DNA of 22,587 nt from Conidiobolus incongruus B7586 (GCA_000697335.1 JNEM01011314.1:1-22587); one strand, 5' to 3'; positions 1 to 11,210 are shown, counted from the first letter of the stretch. A program made the numbers and translations. The notes: a model not told the origin generated them from the sequence alone.

Positions 1-3000
1 CCATTATTTCAAATTCAAAGTAATATTAATTTAAGAATATGATTTTAGATTATAATATTTATTTTTTCCATATCAAATATATAATTTATATGAGATAGTT
101 AATAAACAGTTTTTACAATGTTCAATGCTTTCTCAACTCAAAATTTTGAATAAAATTATTAAAATTATAATATGAATTTACAAAATATTATTGTGTATAA
201 TAACTTTAGAAAAAAATATTCAAAATTTATTGAATTATTTAAATATACATACTTTAATTGGTTTTAACTGATATTAATTATAAACCAGTAACTTGAAGTA
301 TAACATAATGAAAATACAATCAACTGCAATATTTATTATCAAATTAACAATAATAAAATATATTACTTAAAAACTATAAAATTATATAATCAAAATATTA
401 CCGTATAATTACCGGATATGTATTTCTTCATTTGTAATTTTCAAATTACATTTTTTTTGCAATATAATTAATTTTTTGTATATACCTGAAATAAATTAAA
501 ATCAAATATATAAAAAAATAATTTGTTCTCTTAATTTTTATAATATGATCAAATAAAAAAAATAATCTTAAAGAGTCTAATTTGGTTCAGTATTTAATAT
601 AAATATATTTTTGATACAGAGTATTTAAATAACATTTGTTAGTTTTGAATATTTGAATTAACTCTATTACGCCTTTTAAACTATTAAATACACGTTATGT
701 ATCTCGATAAAATCTATCAAAATTTTCATCCATACGCTATTAATCCAAACTATTCTATTTCAACCTAATTAACAATTATAATGAAAATTCAACTAGCAGC
801 TCAACAAATTAAATTAGGAAAAATATAAGAATGTTAACCCTTAATTATGATGATATCATTACTGAAAGAATATTTGGTAAAATAATCGGATGTTTAACAT
901 GGGAAATTGAAAAAAATTTAATGAAATGAGAATTATTTTAGTATATTTTATCATTATTTCAAGGTTTGAACATTATAGGAATTCATGGAATGATAAAAAA
1001 TACTCTATTCAGTATTATTTACATATGATGAAATTCAATTCTATCTATATTTATATGAAATAAAGAATTTCTTTGGTTTCTTGATTAATTAATATAAGCG
1101 AATTGAAGTTTGAAAAATATATACAATGACTCAATGTTAAAAATTACAACTTGCAATAGTCTATTAGTTTCAATGCAAATTAGGCCACATTCATATGACT
1201 ATACAAAACAACAAGAACTTGATATAGATCTAGAATAATTAATACCAATAAAAATTTAAAGTTTTACATCCAAGATAGATTAATATAAGTAATCTCAAAT
1301 TGGTTAGAAATTTAGACAATGAGAATTAAAACATTTCTGCAAATTTATATTAATAATCGCCAATTGGATAATTTTCAAATAAAAATCTGATTAAATTCCC
1401 AGCTAAATATTAGTTAAAATTATGCTAATAGGCACAAAATTTAGAAGTTGATTTTCATAGTGCATTAGTTCTGTAGTATAATACTCTTAATTTATTATAT
1501 TAAAAATTTTAATTCTTTTGAAATGTTACCAGTTGTTGAATAATCGCAATTTTAGAATTGCAATCGTACGTAATTTGCATTAAAATAGGAGTAATGAATC
1601 CTAAGAGAAATAGAGGAGAAGTTAAACAATTCATCACCAAAGTGTGGGTGTAGATATATAGTTAAATAACCATTTTAAGAACATTTTAAATCAACGCCTA
1701 ACTAGTCTAAATATATTAATTGATAAACTAATTAAGCCGGAACTAATAAATTTCAAGCTATCATAAACTATACTATATACAAGTTGGTCATTTTTTAAAA
1801 TTACCAAGAATTTAAATTTTTGAAAAGATTAGGAATTAAATGGATCTATGTTATGAGTGATAGGATTAAGGATATAGAAAAAATAATGTTTAATATAGTT
1901 AGTTCATTTCAATTTTAATCTATTGGAATATATTATGTGCACATCAAACAAAATTTAATTGATTATATTCCGAGAAACACCCAATTTGTAAAAAATATAC
2001 ACTCTGAAATAGATTTCTAGATTACAGATTTACAAAATTGATTAAAATTTATTTCATATAAAATCAAAGGATAATGAATAATTTTCAATTGAATATATTT
2101 AAAATGACTATCAAACCAACATGGATTCCTATTTTATTCCCTTTAACATAAGGAAATATCTCCAAAATCAAGGATCTAAGATTATTATTAATTTCCTAAT
2201 AATGAATCATCTTAAAAATCTTTGTTTATATTTGAATATCGGTAAATTTCCTTAAAATTGTCACAATTTTTTTCTGATAGAATTCTTATCTAGTAAGAAA
2301 GATGAATAACCTTTTAATAATAATATTTATATAGAACACCCACAACAGCTATCATTATTTTGGATAATATTTGATGAAATTTTGAAATAATTTAAATTTT
2401 ACTTGATTTAGTAAATTTGAAAATATTTCTAAATCTGATAATTTTTTTTATTTGTTTACAAGTTTATTGTTTAGAAGTTAAACATTTGTAAAAATTGAGA
2501 CTAATTGATATAACTGGTAATTAATTTAGTCATATTAAATCGAAAATGAATTTAAATCATGTGTGAGGTTCTCCTATTAATCTCTTATTAGCTTTTTATG
2601 AGGTACTTACTACTCCATTATATGTAGAATAAAATGATGAATAACAGTATAATATATCGTTAATAACTTAAAATAAAAACTTGAATTAAAAAGATACGAA
2701 AGGTTTTCAATTTGGAAATTTCCTATAATTACAGTCCTAAAACAAATCTCAAGCTTAATAAAATTTTACCCCATAAATCGTATTAAAATTATTTTGATTT
2801 TCGGCGTATAATCGATTATAACCAGATTTTTTTAATTCAAAACAATGTTGTTTTGATCTTAATAAATATATTCGGAGTAATATAATTATACAAATATAAC
2901 CCCAAAATCTTTTTGTAGAAGTGATTTACCTATTTTGATTCATATTAGAAATTGTCATAAATGACAACTAATATCATTGAAGTTATAAAAAACATTTATT

Positions 3001-4303
3001 AATTTAAAATATTATATAATTAATGACCAAAATCTTTAAAAATAATCCTATGACTATAGCATGCATAATAAAAACAAAGTTTTTGGATTATAACCAAAAA
3101 ATTGACAACACTTCCAAATAATCTAAAAGGAAAAAATTTCTTGAGCCCCACAATTTAAAATTTTCCCAATTTTCATTAAAATTAAATGTGTATTTAATAA
3201 AGAGTACAATTCAAAGTATTTAGATGGGTGGATACCTGAGTAATAGTCACCAGAATTTTTTAACATGTTAGGGGGTTTATTTCAATTTTAATTATCATAT
3301 TTGAAATATTTTTGAAAATTGGTTGAATGATGTAAATGATAAAGAATTGAACTGGGTTCTTGGATAAAGCTTTTACCACGTTATTTGCTTTGAATTTAGC
3401 TTTAAATTAATCTTATTTGTCTATTTAAAAGAAATTATTAAAAAAATATCAATATTTAGATTCACGTGGTCAAATTTTCGAACAAGCTTTAATGATTTAA
3501 TCAATAACAACAATCATCAACATAGTCAATATTCATATTACAAATTATTAACCTATCATTGTGATATTTGGTTTATTTAATGTTTTGATATTGAACCCTA
3601 AATAGTTAAAAATGAATATTCATTTAGTTTAATAAAAAGATAAAAATGATGATCAATTATTTTCAAATTATCCTTAATTTCAGAAATATTAGCGATTGAA
3701 TTAATTTTAAAATTATTTAGTGACATATGTCCTCAATGGGAAATAATTACAAAATTTTCACATATTCATCAAAATTCAATTTTATTTCAAACTATGAGAA
3801 AATGGAATGTGGTGGTTAGGAGCAGAAGATTGAATTTGCAATAATTAGATTTTGGGTAGATCCAAGTCTTGGGATCAGGTATGAGAGGTTTGAGTTTACC
3901 ATGGATGATTTTATAAAGGTGATTAAGTACTATTAATTTTAATGAATAGGGGATCTAGGAGTCCGTCATGGACCAGATACTGGGTTGTTACTAGTTTAAT
4001 ATTATGAAGGGTCGTAATATGATTTAGTGCGATTGGATCATATAAATTTTAATGTGATTTTATTTCGTTATGAACATTAGCTAAATGATGAGGTGTAATT
4101 TAGTAATAGGAATTGGGTTAATGAAATCAGAGTAATGGCCGTAATAGACTAATGGAAACAATTAGCATCATGTTAAAAGGATCGGATTCAGGATGACATA
4201 AACCTTATTAATGAAGAATTTGTTTAGCAATGGAATACAGATTCCTAGTATGAACTAAGAATACGTCTATATCCATTAATCCAAACTGATATCAATCAAC
4301 TAG

Positions 4304-4322
4304 ATTGGATAAATGGGCCAAT
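4304..4322. promoter_or_regulatory. Inverted CCAAT-box pair upstream of the ABC transporter
   Basis: ATTGG at 4304-4308 and CCAAT at 4318-4322 face each other across 9 bases, about 285 bp upstream of the transporter start codon. CCAAT is the known recognition core of the NF-Y/HAP complex in fungi and animals. Assigning it a regulatory role here is inference, because a 5-base core also arises by chance. Confidence 0.25.
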
Positions 4323-4559
4323 CACACACAGTCTCAAAATCAATACCCCTCATTGAACGATTGTTTTGTAAAGCTTCTCAAAACTTTTAATTTGCAATTA
4401 AACAATTGGAATCCTATAAATTAAGCTGTTTGTCCACACAATGAAATTATCTTCCTTAATTACCAATTTGATTAATCGAGAGTTAGGGTGATCTTTACTA
4501 ATAATTATTCGGCAAATTAAAATTAATTCATTTACCTCTTTTTTCACTTTACCTGATCA

Positions 4560-4566
4560 TATAAAA
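4560..4566 (+). promoter_or_regulatory. TATA-like element before the ABC transporter
   Basis: TATAAAA lies about 40 bp before the start codon and just after a pyrimidine-rich stretch (about 4537-4550). There is no ATG between 4492 and 4604, which supports 4605 as the first usable start. In DNA this rich in A/T such a word is common, so the call is weak. Confidence 0.25.
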
Positions 4567-4604
4567 TACACATTCATATTTATTTAATTTAATATTTTAA
4601 AATA

Positions 4605-7600
4605 ATGAAGCCCTATAAACTGTCAGGTGCTTTTTTCATATCCGACTGGATCTATTTCTGGGTGTTCCGTCTCGTGTACCAGATCCGAAATACTGATCTC
4701 AAGAATATCAATCTCAAACTTGCCAACTCCGAAACTGCTAAAATCAACGGAGACGCCCTTGAAGAAGTATGGAAGCAAGAGTTAGCCAACAAGAATCGCT
4801 CTCCAAGCATTCTTAGAGCCCTTTTCAAGATCTACGGTGTATCCTACTCCTTAGTAGGTCTTTGGAAATTACTTTGGGCTGTATTCACCTGGTTAGGCGC
4901 TTACTACTTCTTAATGAAGAGCTTGGAATTTTTATCCGACCCCACCAGTCCTGCATCCGCTGGTCATTTATGGGCGCTTGCTCTTCTCCTATCTTCATTA
5001 TTCAGTTCCATATCCATTCATCAACTTTATGGCCAATGTTCTCGTATTAGTATCCAAATCAAATCCTCTTTGACTGTTTTAGTATATCGTAAATCACTCA
5101 TGTTATTCCGCATTAAAGGTGGTGCTGGTGAAGTCATCAATATTCTCACTACTGATGTTTCAAGAATTACCGATGCTGTTACCAACTTCCACTACCTCTG
5201 GTCCGCTTTTGTTGAAGCTACACTGATTATCGTATTATCATTCGTGTTAATTGGATATTCTGCTTTTATTGCATTGGGTATTGTGCTTCTATTATTGCCA
5301 CTTCAGATGTATTTGGGCAGTTTAACATCCAAATTACAGGTTGCTAATACCGAAGTAACCACCCATCGTGTTCACCTAATGAGCGAAATCTTAACAGCTA
5401 TCAAATTGATTAAATTCTACGCTTGGGAACAGCCTTTCTCTAAGAAGATCAATGAAATCCGTCAAAGAGAAGTCGAATTGGTCAAAAAGACCATGAAACT
5501 TAAGGCAATTAACTTTGCTGTCGTATTCGCCGTTCCTGTCGTTGTTGCCTTGTTATGTCTCGCTTGCTACCGTTACACCGGAAATATATTGACTTCTAGT
5601 ATTTCATTCACTGTGCTTTCGGTTTTCAACACTCTCCGTTATCCGTTCTTGATGTTACCCCTCTCTGTCAAAAGTTACGCTGGGTCCAAGTTGGCTTTCG
5701 TGCGTTTGAATGATTTCTTCACTAGATTGGAAGTTGAAGGACTAAGACCTTTGAAGAAGGACGATGACCCTGACAATGCCATTGTGATTGAAAACTCGAG
5801 TTTCTCCTGGGAAGAATCCGATGACTATCCTTCATTCTTAAATGATTTGTCTTTAACAGTCAAGAAGGGTGAACTCGTTGCTGTCATTGGCGATGTGGGT
5901 TCCGGTAAATCTACCCTTCTTGCTGCCCTTCTTGGTCAAATGCGTCAAACGAAGGGACCTCCCACCAAAGTCTACGGTCAAATCTCTTATGTACCTCAGG
6001 AAGCTTGGATTTTGAACATGTTACTCAAAGACAATATTGTATTTGGAAAGGAATTCGATCAAAAGCTCTATGATAAAACTATTTATGTTTCTGCTTTAAC
6101 TAGAGATTTGGAACTTTTGGTTGCTGGTGATCAAACTGAAATTGCTGAACGTGGTTCCAATCTTTCCGGTGGCCAAAGACAACGTGTTTCTTTAGCTCGT
6201 GCTGTTTACAATGATGGTGATATTATTCTCTTGGATGATCCTCTCAGTGCTGTTGACCAGAATGTCGGTCGTCACATTTTTGAAAAGTGTATCAAGGAAC
6301 ACTTCAATGATAAGACTGTTATCTTTGTTACCCATCAATTGCAATATCTTCCTCAGTGTGACCGTGTCATTGTGATGAAAGATGGTGTTATCTCCAAGAT
6401 GGGCACCTTCGACCACTTGATGGCCACTGATTCCGAATTTGCTACTTTGATCACTTCTCATGTTGCTTCCGGCGAAGAAGGTGATGAAATTGAAATCGAG
6501 CATCCTCCTGCCAATTCTACTGAAAAGTCTCAACCTGCTGCCGCTATCATGGATCAATTGACTGTCCAAGATCGTGCTCAGCTCACTGTCCGCTCCGATG
6601 TCCATGACATTAATGAATTTACTGTCTCCTCCCTTATTGAACGTAATCAGCTCTCTGTTATTAGCAATGGTGGTAGATCCCATGATGTTGCATCTACTAT
6701 CCAACGTAACGAAGGGGCCATCCATTCCATGCTTGATGAAGCCCTGGTCAAAATTGCACAAGAAAAGGCTGCTCCCGTTAAAGCCGATGAAGAAAAGGCT
6801 GCTGATTCAGATGGCCCCAAGAGCGGTGCTTTGGTTGAAGAAGATCGTTCCGCCACCAAGATGGGTTTCAGAGATGTTGTCCTTTATATGACTGCTGGTT
6901 CTGGTATTCTTTTCTCTGCTTTCGTTGGTATCTATTTCTTCTTCGTTCACTGTATTCGTATTTCTTCCGATTTCTGGTTGAGATTATGGATTCCTAACAC
7001 AATCAACACCAGTGATGCTGTCTATTTGGGTGTTTATGCTATTTTTGTTATTTGCTTCACCCTTGGTGTCCTTACTCGTGGTCTCCTCTTCGCTTATGAA
7101 GGTGCTAAGAAAGCTCACGTCCTCCACGATGATATGTTCCGCTCCGTTATGCGCGCTCCTATGGGTTTCTTCGATACTACTCCCATCGGTCGTATCTTGT
7201 CCGCTTTTTCTAAGCATCAATTCTGTGTTGATGATACTATGCCCGATGCTCTTATGCAATCTCTTCAATATGCTCCTCTTGCCCTTGGTGCTCTTGTTTT
7301 GATTTCAGCTGTGGTCATATGGTACAATTTTGTCTATATTGTTGGTTGGTTGATTTTCTCTGCTATCTTCGTATGGTACTCTAGCCCTGCTGAAACCAAA
7401 TTAAAGCAACTTGATGCTATCACAAGACCTCCAATTTATGCTCACTTGACTGCTACCCTTGAAGGTCTTTTCAGTATCCGTGCTTACCACTGTCAAAAGC
7501 GATTTGACACTTTGAACCTGAACTTGTTAGATGTAAATCACCGAAATCTCTATGCTTTACAAACTGCCAAGACCTGGGTTGCATTCTATCTCGATGTCGT

Positions 7601-8729
7601 ATCATCATTCATTGTGTATGGTACTGCATTGTTCATTGTCATCACAAGACCTGTAGGTAGTAGTCTTGCTGCCGTTGCTGAAGCTAATGCCTTCTCTGCC
7701 AACGCTGGTCTCGCACTCTCTAATGCCTTACAGATGCTTGTATTCCTTCAGTGGACTATTAGAATGATTGGTGATGTTCAAGCTCAAATGAGTTCCGTTG
7801 GTCAGCTCGTGTACTACGGTAATGATATTCCCGAGGAAGCTCCCGAAGAAATCCCTGAAACCCGTCCTCCTACCTCTTGGCCACCTCATGGTGTCATTGA
7901 ATTCAAGAATATTGTCCTCAGATATCACAAACTCGGTGTTAATGTTCTCAAGAATGTCTCTTTTACCATCAATCCCAAGGAAAAAATTGGTATTGTCGGT
8001 CGTACTGGTTCAGGTAAATCCACTCTTTTGATTTCTCTTCTTCGTATTGTCGAAGCCGCTGAAGGTCAAATTTTGATTGATGGTGTTGATATCTCCAAGA
8101 TCGGTCTCAGAGATCTCAGAACCAAGGTTGCCATCATTCCCCAAGAACCCGTTCTCTTCGTTGGTACCATTCGTTCGAATCTCGATCCTTTCAACAACTG
8201 TACCGATGAACAGATCTGGAAGGCTTTGAAATCTGTTCATCTTGGTGAAAAGATCAAGTCCATGCCCTCCCAATTGGATTCCGAAGTCATTGAAAACGGT
8301 AAGAACTTCTCTCTCGGTCAAAGGCAGTTGTTCTGTATTGCTCGTGCCATTTTATCCAACACCAAGATTCTCGTCCTTGATGAAGCTACTGCTGCTATTG
8401 ATATGGCCACTGATTTGTTGATCCAAAACGCTATCAAGGAGAACTTCTCCGAAATGACCGTTTTGACCATTGCCCATAGATTGAACACCATTATTGAAAG
8501 TGACAAAGTACTTGTCATGGACGGTGGTAGGGTCATGGAATTTGACGAACCTATCCGCCTCTTAGACAAACCTGACGGTGTGTTTGCCTCATTGGTTGCT
8601 CAAACGGGAGAAGCCACCAGTGCCAAATTGAGAGAAATTGCCCAAGAAGCTTCCAACGCTCGCAAGGCCGCCGGTAAAGCAGTCGATGGCAATCCTCTCA
8701 ACCAAGTATTCCAAAACCCAAACAAATAA
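4605..8729 (+). CDS. ABCC/MRP-family full-length ABC transporter (TMD-NBD-TMD-NBD)
   Basis: A single exon of 1374 codons encodes a complete short-form ABCC transporter (no TMD0), the layout of ABCC4/ABCC5 and yeast Yor1. TMD1 is at about residues 75-360. NBD1 has Walker A GDVGSGKST (429-437), signature LSGGQ (520-524) and Walker B ending in D544. D545 stands where the catalytic Glu usually is, the known degenerate site of ABCC NBD1. A charged linker (about 625-755) leads to TMD2 (about 764-1060). NBD2 has Walker A GRTGSGKST (1132-1140), signature SLGQ (1236-1239) and D1259-E1260, followed by an IAHR switch histidine, so the second site looks competent. Family members export organic anions, conjugates and drugs from the cytosol across plasma or vacuolar membrane; the substrate cannot be read here. 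It lacks introns and is clearly less A+T-rich than its surroundings, with strongly C/T-ending codons, suggesting high expression or separate origin. Confidence 0.95.
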   Translation: MKPYKLSGAFFISDWIYFWVFRLVYQIRNTDLKNINLKLANSETAKINGDALEEVWKQELANKNRSPSILRALFKIYGVSYSLVGLWKLLWAVFTWLGAYYFLMKSLEFLSDPTSPASAGHLWALALLLSSLFSSISIHQLYGQCSRISIQIKSSLTVLVYRKSLMLFRIKGGAGEVINILTTDVSRITDAVTNFHYLWSAFVEATLIIVLSFVLIGYSAFIALGIVLLLLPLQMYLGSLTSKLQVANTEVTTHRVHLMSEILTAIKLIKFYAWEQPFSKKINEIRQREVELVKKTMKLKAINFAVVFAVPVVVALLCLACYRYTGNILTSSISFTVLSVFNTLRYPFLMLPLSVKSYAGSKLAFVRLNDFFTRLEVEGLRPLKKDDDPDNAIVIENSSFSWEESDDYPSFLNDLSLTVKKGELVAVIGDVGSGKSTLLAALLGQMRQTKGPPTKVYGQISYVPQEAWILNMLLKDNIVFGKEFDQKLYDKTIYVSALTRDLELLVAGDQTEIAERGSNLSGGQRQRVSLARAVYNDGDIILLDDPLSAVDQNVGRHIFEKCIKEHFNDKTVIFVTHQLQYLPQCDRVIVMKDGVISKMGTFDHLMATDSEFATLITSHVASGEEGDEIEIEHPPANSTEKSQPAAAIMDQLTVQDRAQLTVRSDVHDINEFTVSSLIERNQLSVISNGGRSHDVASTIQRNEGAIHSMLDEALVKIAQEKAAPVKADEEKAADSDGPKSGALVEEDRSATKMGFRDVVLYMTAGSGILFSAFVGIYFFFVHCIRISSDFWLRLWIPNTINTSDAVYLGVYAIFVICFTLGVLTRGLLFAYEGAKKAHVLHDDMFRSVMRAPMGFFDTTPIGRILSAFSKHQFCVDDTMPDALMQSLQYAPLALGALVLISAVVIWYNFVYIVGWLIFSAIFVWYSSPAETKLKQLDAITRPPIYAHLTATLEGLFSIRAYHCQKRFDTLNLNLLDVNHRNLYALQTAKTWVAFYLDVVSSFIVYGTALFIVITRPVGSSLAAVAEANAFSANAGLALSNALQMLVFLQWTIRMIGDVQAQMSSVGQLVYYGNDIPEEAPEEIPETRPPTSWPPHGVIEFKNIVLRYHKLGVNVLKNVSFTINPKEKIGIVGRTGSGKSTLLISLLRIVEAAEGQILIDGVDISKIGLRDLRTKVAIIPQEPVLFVGTIRSNLDPFNNCTDEQIWKALKSVHLGEKIKSMPSQLDSEVIENGKNFSLGQRQLFCIARAILSNTKILVLDEATAAIDMATDLLIQNAIKENFSEMTVLTIAHRLNTIIESDKVLVMDGGRVMEFDEPIRLLDKPDGVFASLVAQTGEATSAKLREIAQEASNARKAAGKAVDGNPLNQVFQNPNK

Positions 8730-10952
8730 GTCTCAGTTCAACATCATTACCAATTCTCTCGACCACTTTGTAATATTATAACTATTTAATATTATTTTAA
8801 TCTCAATCTTTACATATATATGTATATTTATATAATACAGTGTTTCTAAAAAATTAATAATTAAATTTTTGATTTATTAATGATTATCAATAATAACAAT
8901 TTTATCAGTTTTTACTTTTTAATAAATAATATTGTAATCATTGATTAGTGTGCTTTGATAGTTTATTTATAAATACTATATATAATTCAGTATTATTTCA
9001 CACTACAAGGTAATTAAGATAACTTTTATTCAATATTATTATCAATATTGATAATTATACATCTATTCTATTTGCTATATTGTAAATGTTATTGAATAAA
9101 TTGTGACTTTTGTTATTCAAATATTACACATTACACAAAATATTATATTTAATGAGGTATAAACAAATTTTTTAGTGAAATTCCACTCAATGTAAACTTA
9201 CAATCCCTGTATATTTTATCCCACGGAAATTTTTATTTTTCACATAGATGATTTTTTTCGGATTATTTTTTGATGGATTATCATTTAACTTGATTAACAA
9301 TTTTTATTGTTTTGGTAATTATTTCTTTGTGAAAAATTAATATTTCAATTTTTGATGATTATTTAATGTATTATTTAAGTTGTGAATTAAAATATATATT
9401 GATTATATTATAATATTATTTGAGCATTAATGAGACACAATCTTAAATCCATATTTAATATTAAAAAGGGAATTTGAAAAAAGATTATCCGAACTCATTT
9501 TATTTAAACCAAATTGTATCACAGTTTATATTGCTGAGATTTTTATGTTTAATGTTTTTAATAAAATATATTTATCATTAAATAGAATACTGATGGTTTA
9601 CTAGTTATTTATAATAGATATGAATAATAGACTATGGATTTATTCAAATTTATAATGATCGTATTTGTCAGTTGAGAGTAATCTTAATTATAAGGTATAA
9701 TATAGAATTTATACAATCATTAAAAATTCTATTAAAATTTTGCAATTTATTCAAATAGAGAGATTTTCAGATCACTGTCTAATCTTTATACTGTAATTTA
9801 TCTACATAAGATTCATTGTCATTCAACTAACAAAACGAGTGCTATCTACCATATCACCGAAAAAGCAGTAGAAACCAATTATAATGCTTGAATGTAACGT
9901 ATTGCATTTTATTAATATTCAATTGGTCATGAAATTATTTATACACTGTCATCAGTTACAAGTCAATAATCATAAATCAACTCATGCGAATTCACAATCA
10001 TTTCATAATCTCCCTCAAATTATATTTGATTCAATTTTTAAAATTAAAAAAATCGCCAACTTTAGAATATGATAATAGTGATAACAACATTTAAAATTAT
10101 AACGACTGCAGCAGAAACTTCACTTAGAGATAATAAATTTGATAACAAGATTTAACAAAAAATGTATCTAATTGATGTTAATTGTGATAAATAAAAAATT
10201 AGAATAATATAATGAGATATAAATATGATTTGTCAGAGGTAACTCCAATGTTGACTGCTATTTGCTAAATCTTAAGTTCGATTTTTTTATCACTACATAA
10301 GTTTTCTAGTATACTTTCTAAAATTATAAATTACTTATATAAAATAATTCGAATGAAAAACAATGTATTCAATTTACTTATTCTCTAACACGGCCAACGA
10401 TTCAAACTATTTTAATCTCCTATGAAATCACCGATTAAGGTAATTACATCTTTAAATTGATACCCAAACTAATATAATCCATAGCTGTATCATTGTTTAC
10501 GAATTTGATATAATTATTCAACCTGATCTTTTTACAAATCATATTGAAAACTCAAATAATTTTTAAGATTATTACATTAAAAAATTCATTATCTTATTAA
10601 AAATTTCCAATTTGAAAGTTATTATTAATCTTATCTCTAGTAATTAATGTGAAGAATATAGCTCGAGTACAATAAAGTATCATTAATCATTAGAATTTTA
10701 AGTAATATTGAAAATTTTCCTAATGTAAAGTTTGAAATATGTATGTAAAATGAAATTGTATTAAATTGATGGATAAAAAGTGGGGAAGTAGAAAAAAAGG
10801 AAAGTAATGAAACTAATAAAAAATTAAAAAAAATATATTACACATTGGTTGATTGATATTATATTAAGAAAATTCTTATTAACAAAGATTAAATATCCAA
10901 TATTATCAAATAATCTGAAAATTGTTAAATAGACATATTCTTATTCTTATAT
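8730..10952. other. A+T-rich convergent intergenic spacer
   Basis: This is the 3' side of the ABC transporter gene up to a tRNA-like sequence. An AATAAA word at 8921-8926 could serve the transporter transcript but is weak evidence in such DNA. A 62-codon open frame at 9884-10072 has no recognisable domain and looks like chance. I see no other gene, repeat array or transposon end. Confidence 0.6.
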
Positions 10953-11034
10953 TGACAAATGGCTGAGTGGTCTAATGCGCCATGTTAAGACCGTTATCTC
11001 TTCGGAGGCGAGAGTTTGGATCTCTCTCTGTTCA
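10953..11034 (+). tRNA. tRNA-Leu(AAG)-like sequence, degenerate (probable pseudogene)
   Basis: Eighty-two bases align part by part with eukaryotic tRNA-Leu(AAG). There is an intact A-box-like TGGCTGAGTGG (960-970 in the last digits), anticodon loop TTAAGAC at 10985-10991 with anticodon AAG at 10987-10989, a type II variable arm (TCTCTTCGGAGGC), T-stem GAGAG/CTCTC and a discriminator A at 11034. A run of eight T at 11041-11048 would be a polymerase III terminator. However, several parts are eroded: two acceptor pairs, one D-stem pair and the two outer anticodon-stem pairs do not match, and the T-loop reads TTTGGAT instead of TTCGAAT, which also damages the B box. I therefore read it as a former tRNA gene that has decayed. 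Confidence 0.65.
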
Positions 11035-11040
11035 ACTAGA

Positions 11041-11048
11041 TTTTTTTT
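11041..11048 (+). terminator. T-run, polymerase III terminator of the tRNA-like sequence
   Basis: Eight consecutive T begin 7 bases after the predicted 3' end of the tRNA-Leu-like sequence, the normal place for a polymerase III stop. Its retention supports this having once been a transcribed tRNA gene rather than a chance resemblance. Confidence 0.45.
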
Positions 11049-11180
11049 CATTTAATAACTTTGAATAAATTTAATATGTTATGTTTGTTTAAATTTTTAA
11101 ATTTTCAAATTATAAAGAATATATGATATTTAGATTATTTCAATTTTTGATTAAATAAAGAAAATTAAATTGTAATATAT

Positions 11181-11210
11181 AATTATATTATTGATATCAA
11201 TAATATAATT
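11181..11210. repeat. Perfect 30-bp A+T palindrome
   Basis: Two 15-base arms, AATTATATTATTGAT and its exact reverse complement, meet with no spacer. It lies between the tRNA-like sequence and the 3' end of the SLC35C2-like gene. Such DNA could form a hairpin or cruciform. No function is visible. Confidence 0.75.

Larger units (their letters stand above)
1..4604. other. Gene-free A+T-rich intergenic region
   Basis: No reading frame of about 60 codons or more occurs on either strand, and I see no RNA gene, transposon end or tandem array. The sequence is dominated by A/T runs up to about 3.7 kb. From there to the ABC transporter start it becomes visibly less A+T-rich, which fits a promoter region. 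Small details in that part are an inverted CCAAT pair (4304-4322), a 16-codon upstream ORF (4441-4491) and a TATA-like site (4560-4566). A 13-base word, ATTAATCCAAACT, occurs at both 739-751 and 4275-4287. Confidence 0.7.

Noticed and set aside
6192-8569. Several 60-190-codon open frames antisense to, or in other frames of, the ABC transporter
   Set aside because: They lie wholly inside a long gene with all ABC motifs intact, have no recognisable domains, and result from its C/T-ending codon bias.
9884-10072. 62-codon open frame in the spacer after the ABC gene
   Set aside because: No domain, no splice partners and local composition like the surrounding intergenic DNA; chance is the simplest reading.
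10981-10991. Reading the tRNA anticodon as TAA
   Set aside because: Aligning the anticodon stem and the TCTCTTCGG variable arm to eukaryotic tRNA-Leu(AAG) gives matching lengths only with loop TTAAGAC, i.e. anticodon AAG; the TAA register leaves a worse stem.
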